Assembly: GCA_910577175.1 (NCBI GenBank)
Contig: CAJTLU010000004.1
Location: forward strand, 1-64,000
Reading direction: 5' to 3'
Length of the DNA stretch: 64,000 nucleotides
DNA from: an uncultured Lachnospiraceae bacterium
GTDB taxonomy: Bacteria > Bacillota > Clostridia > Lachnospirales > Lachnospiraceae
In this document: one piece after another, positions 58,750-64,000 of the stretch
How positions within the stretch are numbered: the first letter of the stretch is position 1
Layout of the letters: the number at the start of each line of letters is the position of its first letter
Translations under genes and position numbers: made by a program
The notes under the pieces: generated by a model
What the model saw: only the letters and a program-made list of their open reading frames with translations
Databases searched by the model: none
What the model was told of the DNA's origin: nothing

Positions 58750-60518
58750 TCGTACATTCCTTTCTGGGCCTCGAACATCCTGCGGTATAGCCCGTCCGGT
58801 TTCTTCATCAGCTGTACATGGCTTCCCTGCTCCACAAACCGGCCCTTTTCCAGCACACAAATCTCATCTGCATGGACGGCAGCACCCAGCCGGTGGGTCA
58901 CAAAAAGATTGGCACACCCCGCTTCGCGTTTAGAAAGGAAATCCCCGTAGAGACGGGATTCCGCCAAGGGGTCCATCGCAGCAGTGGGTTCATCCCAGAT
59001 ACAAATCCCGGCCCTGCGGTACAGCATACGGGCAATGGACAAGCGCTGCCACTGGCCGCCGGAGAGGTTCATGCCTCCCTCCTCCAGATTCCCCAGCTTC
59101 GTCTCATAAGCATCCGGACAGGACGCAATCCAGGCATCCATTCCCGTCTCCTGGGCCACCCGCTGCATATCCTTCTCCGGATTTTCCTTTCCCATGCGGG
59201 AGATTATAATATTTTCCTTTATCGTATCATCATAACGGTTGAAATCCTGGAAAACTGCGGAAAAATAGCGCTGCAGTTTTCCAAACTCCATCTCCTGTAT
59301 ATTTACCCCATCAATCGTAATGGTGCCGCTATCCGGCTGGTAAAATCCCATCAGCAGCTTCACCAGGGTCGTCTTCCCGCAGCCGTTCTCTCCTGCCAGG
59401 GCATAATTCTTCCCCGCATGGAAAGTAAAATCCAGTCCGTCCAACACCGGCTTCTCCTGACCAGGATAACGGAACACGCTCTTTTCCCCCTTAATCTCAT
59501 GAAAGGGCAGGGGGGCGTTATCTGCTCCCTCCTGGACATAATACTGCTCCGGCAGGGTGTAAAGCTTTCCCAGATCCCCCCGGCACGCCCGGTACTCCTG
59601 ATAGGACGGCCAATACTCGCTGCCCACCGCCACAAAGAATGCCCCCAGCCTTGCTAATGCCGGGATGATTGAGATATATAATCCGATTTCCATTTCTCCC
59701 CGCTGCAAGGGAAGCAGGAACAGCAGGTAGGCGGACGCAGAAAACAGAAAGGTGATGTTATCGTACACCCATAAGGTCATGTTAGAAACCAATACGCTGC
59801 CCAGCATCTTCCTGCCGGACCGGACGGTCTCCTCCTCATAAAGCTTCTGGATATAAGGCGTATATCCGAACAGTTTTTTCTCCTGGGCCAGGTGCCGGTC
59901 AAACAACAGACCGGACAGGTAATCGCTTCTCCTGCCGATCTCCTGCCTGCTCTGATACATGGCCAGCCTGCTCTTTGCAATCAGGCGGAATGCAATGACC
60001 ATCAGACCCAGGAGCAGCAGGATGACCAGCAAGAAGCAGGGCGCATTCTCCACAACCAGCGCCAGGATACCCACGGTTCCTGCGATTCCTCCCAGAACCT
60101 GCAATACGGAAAAGAAGCCGTTTGCATAGCGGTTTTCCGGGCTGTCCTGCACCCGGGCAAGGAGAGCCTGGTTCTCCGTATCCTCCAGTGCTGCCACCGA
60201 GATACGGGCTGTTTTTTTGATGACGGCCTGTTCCAAATGGATACGCAGCTGCAGGCGGATTTTATCTTTCAGATAACCAAGCAGCGGTGTCTGGATGTAA
60301 TAAAAAGCGTAGACTGCAGAGATTCCAAAGGCAAAAAGAGCAGACTGCCCCCATTGGAGCCTGGAAAATCCGTCAATAAAACGCTGAAGAATCACAACCT
60401 CCGACACATTCAGAACCGCCTGTACCAGAATCAACAGGGTCGCAGCCAGCGCTGCATAGGGTTTTTTAGCAATCAGTTTCCAGACTGTTTCAGGTTTCTG
60501 CATGTTCTTCCTCTCCAT
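58746..60518 (-). CDS. ABC transporter, ATP-binding/permease protein (exporter half, partner)
   Basis: The 590-residue protein has a six-helix membrane domain (about residues 20-310) and an ATPase with GENGCGKTTLVKLL, AVFQDFNRYDD, signature LSGGQWQRLSIARMLY, Walker B CIWDEPTAAMDP and VTHR. The Walker B carries Trp in place of the usual hydrophobic residue before DEP. The start is ATG at 60518 or 60503; the latter has GAGAGGAA upstream. The 98-bp gap upstream holds no clear hairpin. No regulator is adjacent. Confidence 0.85.
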   Translation of the reverse strand: MERKNMQKPETVWKLIAKKPYAALAATLLILVQAVLNVSEVVILQRFIDGFSRLQWGQSALFAFGISAVYAFYYIQTPLLGYLKDKIRLQLRIHLEQAVIKKTARISVAALEDTENQALLARVQDSPENRYANGFFSVLQVLGGIAGTVGILALVVENAPCFLLVILLLLGLMVIAFRLIAKSRLAMYQSRQEIGRRSDYLSGLLFDRHLAQEKKLFGYTPYIQKLYEEETVRSGRKMLGSVLVSNMTLWVYDNITFLFSASAYLLFLLPLQRGEMEIGLYISIIPALARLGAFFVAVGSEYWPSYQEYRACRGDLGKLYTLPEQYYVQEGADNAPLPFHEIKGEKSVFRYPGQEKPVLDGLDFTFHAGKNYALAGENGCGKTTLVKLLMGFYQPDSGTITIDGVNIQEMEFGKLQRYFSAVFQDFNRYDDTIKENIIISRMGKENPEKDMQRVAQETGMDAWIASCPDAYETKLGNLEEGGMNLSGGQWQRLSIARMLYRRAGICIWDEPTAAMDPLAESRLYGDFLSKREAGCANLFVTHRLGAAVHADEICVLEKGRFVEQGSHVQLMKKPDGLYRRMFEAQKGMYE

Positions 60519-60615
60519 AAAATCTGTAATTTCTCCAAAATTTTTAATAGTCTATCATAACTCTGTTGATAAGTAAAGGAATATTTTTTGAAGGTATCAA
60601 GACTATCGGCACAGC

Positions 60616-62139
60616 TTAACCAGTGGCACCCTGCTTTTCTTCCTGCAAGGCAGCGATTTCACCTTCAATCCGGAGCCTTTCAGCATCAATTGCCTGATAC
60701 TTTGCGTCATACTCCTCAAAAGCAGCCTGCGCACCTGCAAGCTTTTCTCCAAGTTCCCTGATTTCCTCCTCGCCTGCGTTTTGTGCTTCCTCTTCCTGCT
60801 TTATCCGGGCATCATACTCCGCCAGCTCCTCCAGTATTTTTTCATAAGCAGCCTCCTTCTTGGAATAACCGTCCGAAATCTCATTGATAAACTGCCGCAC
60901 CTCATTCGTAACCCGCAGAAACTTTCCCTCGACCTGTTCCGAAGCCGACTGGGATTCCTGACGGGATTCGTCAAGCTCTGCTTTCGCCTGTTCGACCTCT
61001 TCGGCGTATTCTTCCCGCTGCAGCTTCAGCTGCATAAGTTCCATCTCAAGCTCCTGCTGCCTCTTCTGTGCCTCCTGTAAGGCGGACTGCGCTTCTTCCA
61101 GTCTCTTCTTCAGAATCCCATGCTTTCTGGTTTTGCCGCGGAGCTCGTCTTCCTTCCAGAAAAGCTCCTCCTCCAGTTCATAACGTCTTACATCGCACTC
61201 ATATCCGGCAGCAGACTGCCTAATCACATCCAAATCGACGATGCCTGCCACCGATACGTCGTCACCGCTGCCGCTACGGCTGAATTTTCCGTTTGCACTG
61301 AACTCCGGCAGCATCTCCTTTAAATAAGCTTCAAACTCTGCCTGCTCCATTTTCGCAAGCTGACAGGTAAGCGCCTTATAAAAGGTATGCACTCCGCCCA
61401 TCCGGACATGGCTGCCGCCAAGCCCTTCATAAGTGTCTCTGTACGCATCCTCGACCCCGTCGCTCCCAAGATAGCACGCCATGACCGGTCTTTCCCCTAA
61501 ATCAAGCACGCAGCTCCGGAAGCTCTCTGCCGCATCCTCATCGCAAAGGCTTGTGGTAACCGCATCCTCACACCGGACATCCCAGGGAATCGGTTGCTCC
61601 ACGGAGCCGTCCGGATAGAATACGTCGCATCTGCCGTCGCCCTGATGCAGTAATAACAGGCATTTTGGCAGCTGCAGGGCGGCAATCAGCGTAGTCCCGT
61701 AAATATGCACCGGACTTTTGCCATTCTCATATTCTGCCGCATATTCTCCCATTTCCTCCATGGAAGGAGGGTTGTTCTTATAATCCTCCAAAACGCGGTC
61801 GTACCATCCGGCAAGCACGGTATCCGTCAGCCGTCTTACCGTCATCTGGCGGTAGCGCGGATTGGAAAGCATATCCTGATAAAACCTGTCCTCCGTCTCC
61901 TCCGATGCCAGAACTGTCGCGGCAAACTGTTGCAGACATTCCAACGCCACCCCGGTAGCTGCCTTTGCACCATACTCACTCCGAAAGCATAATCCGGAGC
62001 CATGACCGTCAGCGACTACCGCAATATAATACCTGCCATCCTCTGCCGAAAAGGAGACAGAAGAGTCTTCGCATGGATAGCCATTCTTACTATGAAAGTG
62101 CCCTCTGACCGTTTCGTGAAAGGTATAAACCCGGCTCAT
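60616..62139 (-). CDS. PP2C-type serine/threonine phosphatase with coiled-coil tail
   Basis: The 507-residue protein has an N-terminal PP2C domain (residues 10-260) with NGYPCEDSS, YIAVVADGHGSG (metal-binding Asp) and later acidic motifs (LGSDGVED, GDDVSVAGI). Residues 290-505 are a long charged coiled coil (AQKRQQELEMELMQLKLQREE). It probably removes phosphate from proteins modified by the kinase two genes upstream. The start follows GGAGGAG-like bases, 15 bp after the VWA stop. PP2C, VWA and kinase together form a TerY-P-type triad; the coiled coil may serve as a scaffold. Confidence 0.9.
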   Translation of the reverse strand: MSRVYTFHETVRGHFHSKNGYPCEDSSVSFSAEDGRYYIAVVADGHGSGLCFRSEYGAKAATGVALECLQQFAATVLASEETEDRFYQDMLSNPRYRQMTVRRLTDTVLAGWYDRVLEDYKNNPPSMEEMGEYAAEYENGKSPVHIYGTTLIAALQLPKCLLLLHQGDGRCDVFYPDGSVEQPIPWDVRCEDAVTTSLCDEDAAESFRSCVLDLGERPVMACYLGSDGVEDAYRDTYEGLGGSHVRMGGVHTFYKALTCQLAKMEQAEFEAYLKEMLPEFSANGKFSRSGSGDDVSVAGIVDLDVIRQSAAGYECDVRRYELEEELFWKEDELRGKTRKHGILKKRLEEAQSALQEAQKRQQELEMELMQLKLQREEYAEEVEQAKAELDESRQESQSASEQVEGKFLRVTNEVRQFINEISDGYSKKEAAYEKILEELAEYDARIKQEEEAQNAGEEEIRELGEKLAGAQAAFEEYDAKYQAIDAERLRIEGEIAALQEEKQGATG

Positions 62140-62154
62140 GCCACGCTCCTCCTG

Positions 62155-62937
62155 TTACCAGCTTCCATCATCCCAGCCGTCATTGCCCTCTGCCGACGGC
62201 TCAGGTTCCTTGCTATATTCATTGTCTGCCAGATGAACCGTAACGTCAAATGGAATATGAAACTGCGCCTTTGCCTGTTTTACAACATCTTTGCCCGAGC
62301 TTGCGGTCTCTGTAGTCGCCGATCTTGAATTTAACATAGAGGTTGTAACCGAAACGAACCTCATCAGTCTTTTAAATAAATCCAAATCGGTGGTCTTAAT
62401 GACCGCTTCACTGTTCCCAACAATAGATGAAAGCATTTTTACATCCGGATCATCCCCCAGCGCAAAGCCGATTTTCGTACCTTTGGCAAACCAACGGTTT
62501 TGGCGGAGTTCCTCCAACGCTTTCTCATAGTCGTCTGTCGCGTACCCGTCCGTCATAAAGATAATGACCGGCATCAGGGCTCCTGTCATAGAATTCAAAA
62601 AAGCCTGACGCGAAAGCTTGCTGTTAAGTTCCTCCAAGGCAGAGCCGATATCGGTCAGCCCGCCTGCCTCAAGATATTCATATTCAAAATCCTCTTCCAG
62701 ATCTTCTGGCCCGTTGGAGGTAACCCACTTACAGCCGGAATTAAACTCCATCACTGCTATCTTCAGTTTCGCATCTCCATTCGTTTTCGCAATCGTTTTC
62801 AACGCCTCGGTACATTCCTCCATTGCATGGTTCAGAGCGCTGATTTTAGCGCCCTCCATACTGCCGGAGGTATCGAGCACATAGAACACATGGAGTTCCT
62901 TGCGCGGACTTTCTGTAAGGCTGTTAATATCAGGCAT
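62155..62937 (-). CDS. VWA domain protein (TerY-like)
   Basis: The 260-residue protein has a von Willebrand A domain with a MIDAS site: LDTSGSMEG (residues 21-29), a Thr in GGLTDIGSAL and Asp in IFMTDGYATDD. TerY-like VWA proteins bind Mg or Ca and act in the TerY-P triad with a kinase and a PP2C phosphatase, which are encoded on either side with gaps of 15 bp. The C-terminal 55 residues are charged and probably flexible. The function of the triad in metal or phage stress is inferred from studies of tellurite-resistance operons. Confidence 0.9.
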   Translation of the reverse strand: MPDINSLTESPRKELHVFYVLDTSGSMEGAKISALNHAMEECTEALKTIAKTNGDAKLKIAVMEFNSGCKWVTSNGPEDLEEDFEYEYLEAGGLTDIGSALEELNSKLSRQAFLNSMTGALMPVIIFMTDGYATDDYEKALEELRQNRWFAKGTKIGFALGDDPDVKMLSSIVGNSEAVIKTTDLDLFKRLMRFVSVTTSMLNSRSATTETASSGKDVVKQAKAQFHIPFDVTVHLADNEYSKEPEPSAEGNDGWDDGSW

Positions 62938-62952
62938 CGTGCTTCTCCTTTC

Positions 62953-64000
62953 TTAATTTGCTTTTATCGTGACAGACTCCTCGCCGACCTGAAAGCAAAT
63001 CCCATCCTTTAACGGAATTACTTCGTCTGGCGCCACCTTTCTCACTTCTCCTTTTGTAGTAATTGCGTTCCACCGCTTTTCACTCTTATTACGGATACCT
63101 AACGCCCCGGTTTCCTTCTTCTCTACCACCTGGGCAACGGGGGAAAGCGCGTCCTTTTCATCGCAGACGCCCAGCTGACAGCGGTAAATTCTGCTGTCCC
63201 TGATTGCCGGAATACAATATCCGCCAAGTTCCAGCCGGAACGGAATATCCGCCCTGCGCCCGCATTTTTCACACTGACACGGCTCTCCCTGCTGCGTAAA
63301 GATTTCATTGCCGCACGGACAGGCAACAATCTCGCTGCGGAATCTTGTCAGGGCATTCAGCCAGTCGATCTCTCTCGGCCTCGCAGTCGGCTTCTGGAAT
63401 GCTTTCCTGCTAAATGCCGCAAGGAAAATTTTCTGCATATAATCCGGAAGACACGGCCAGACAATGATTGAATTCTTATGCACAACAGGGTGAGGACCAT
63501 TACTCTTATCGTCCGGGTCCATGATAAAGAGCGGCTCGCTCCCATAGAGTTTTTCCTGCAGGGCAGGCGTCAGCCCCGGCACAAGGTAACGTCTGCCCTC
63601 CAAAGGATGATTCAGACAGAACAGAATATACAGAATAAGAGACATGGAAAAACGGTCGCTCAGACTATTCGGCTTATTCTTATGCAGGACAACCTCCGGC
63701 GCCCTGTAGCGCGGTTTTCCGATAATTCCGGTCTCTGTACCGTCAGGGGCAACATTGTCGTTATCACAGATGAGAACCCTTCCATTCTGCGGATGGATGA
63801 AAAAATTCCCATCGTTTAAATCCTGATAGCTGTATCCGGCATTATGGAGAATCCGGAATGCAGAAACAATCTTCAGCGCAGCATCAATGATTACACGATA
63901 GGATGAAAACCTGACATGACACAGCATATACTCCGTTACCTCATAATAACCTTCCGGACGCAGCTCCATAATATAGCCAAAGGTTCCGTCCACCCATTCG
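62953..64000 (-). CDS. Protein kinase-like protein with zinc ribbon and FHA-like C terminus, N-terminal part outside window
   Basis: The visible part of about 348 codons begins inside the hinge (EWVDGTFGYIMEL) and runs off the window at 64000, so the glycine loop and catalytic Lys are not visible. It has the kinase core YSYQDLNDGNFF (HRD replaced by YQD), ICDNDNVAPDG (DFG replaced by DND) and RAPEVV (APE). After it comes a CPCG...CQCEKCG zinc ribbon and a C-terminal beta domain with GIRNKSEKRWNA and PLKDGICFQVG, resembling an FHA domain. It is the kinase of a TerY-P triad, upstream of VWA and PP2C genes. Activity cannot be judged without the N terminus. Confidence 0.85.
   Translation of the reverse strand, partial: EWVDGTFGYIMELRPEGYYEVTEYMLCHVRFSSYRVIIDAALKIVSAFRILHNAGYSYQDLNDGNFFIHPQNGRVLICDNDNVAPDGTETGIIGKPRYRAPEVVLHKNKPNSLSDRFSMSLILYILFCLNHPLEGRRYLVPGLTPALQEKLYGSEPLFIMDPDDKSNGPHPVVHKNSIIVWPCLPDYMQKIFLAAFSRKAFQKPTARPREIDWLNALTRFRSEIVACPCGNEIFTQQGEPCQCEKCGRRADIPFRLELGGYCIPAIRDSRIYRCQLGVCDEKDALSPVAQVVEKKETGALGIRNKSEKRWNAITTKGEVRKVAPDEVIPLKDGICFQVGEESVTIKAN

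Noticed and set aside
1..64000. CRISPR array
   Set aside because: No regularly spaced direct repeats of 23-40 bp were seen, and no cas gene is present.

Overview
The window looks like part of a chromosome from a Gram-positive, anaerobic Clostridia species, most likely a Lachnospiraceae member. The evidence is an NfnAB electron-bifurcating transhydrogenase, DUF5688 and DUF6033 proteins typical of that family, AgrC/LytTR signalling, BlaI/BlaR1, strong AGGAGG-type ribosome binding sites and sigma-A promoters. No species name can be given from the sequence alone. Most genes lie on the minus strand.

Layout. (1) 1-5.4 kb: end of a phage-like or rolling-circle mobile element, read right to left. 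It holds a small HTH_38 protein, a 127-residue protein, a structured non-coding stretch with a tRNA-like fold, an HUH replication initiator, a degenerate RNase H-like protein, an N6-adenine (D12) methyltransferase, a C5-cytosine methyltransferase, a radical SAM protein and the start of a third DNA methyltransferase cut by the window edge. (2) 5.4-9.8 kb: chromosomal accessory genes, including a transglutaminase-like protein, a VOC protein and a RelE-like domain fused to a C-terminal membrane anchor. (3) 9.8-15.6 kb: AT-rich defence island bordered by a dead IS256-type transposase remnant. It contains a XRE controller, a BsuBI/PstI-type methyltransferase and nuclease, and a large P-loop ATPase with zinc ribbon and winged helix. 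(4) 15.7-19.7 kb: decayed fibronectin-III-like surface protein gene (frameshifted, 5' end lost) next to a hairpin-rich segment and a GNAT gene with its own promoter. (5) 19.7-25.2 kb: LytTR response regulator, GHKL kinase and a heterodimeric ABC exporter whose promoter carries an 11-bp direct repeat with 21-bp period, a likely LytTR site. (6) 25.3-29.4 kb: rluF-like, ligA-like and metA genes, then tRNA-Arg(CCG). (7) 29.5-47.8 kb: mostly core genes: secreted protein, DUF5688, nfnAB with a downstream GGDEF-EAL gene, YerC, DUF6033, BlaI/BlaR1, DUF1836, an ADP-ribosyltransferase-like candidate, pcrA, an MCP, an ion transporter-like permease and DUF523. (8) 48-52 kb: YtrA-like GntR regulated ABC operon with a clear palindromic operator. 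(9) 52-57 kb: membrane-anchored sensor-like protein, an AT-rich secreted protein with two CBM2-like domains and a C39-like peptidase domain, a second DUF6033 protein and a GNAT. (10) 57-60.5 kb: second ABC exporter pair. (11) 60.6-64 kb: PP2C phosphatase, VWA protein and a protein kinase (cut by the window end), the TerY-P-type phospho-signalling triad.

Functional links visible in the sequence: the kinase/VWA/PP2C genes are spaced by about 15 bp and form one signalling unit; the two-component system probably drives the adjacent ABC exporter; the GntR protein probably represses its own operon through the palindromes over the promoter; and the restriction-modification genes share an operon with an ATPase of unknown role. 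Several intergenic hairpins share a common core (GACTGTxGCA-like) and appear to be a dispersed terminator or repeat family.
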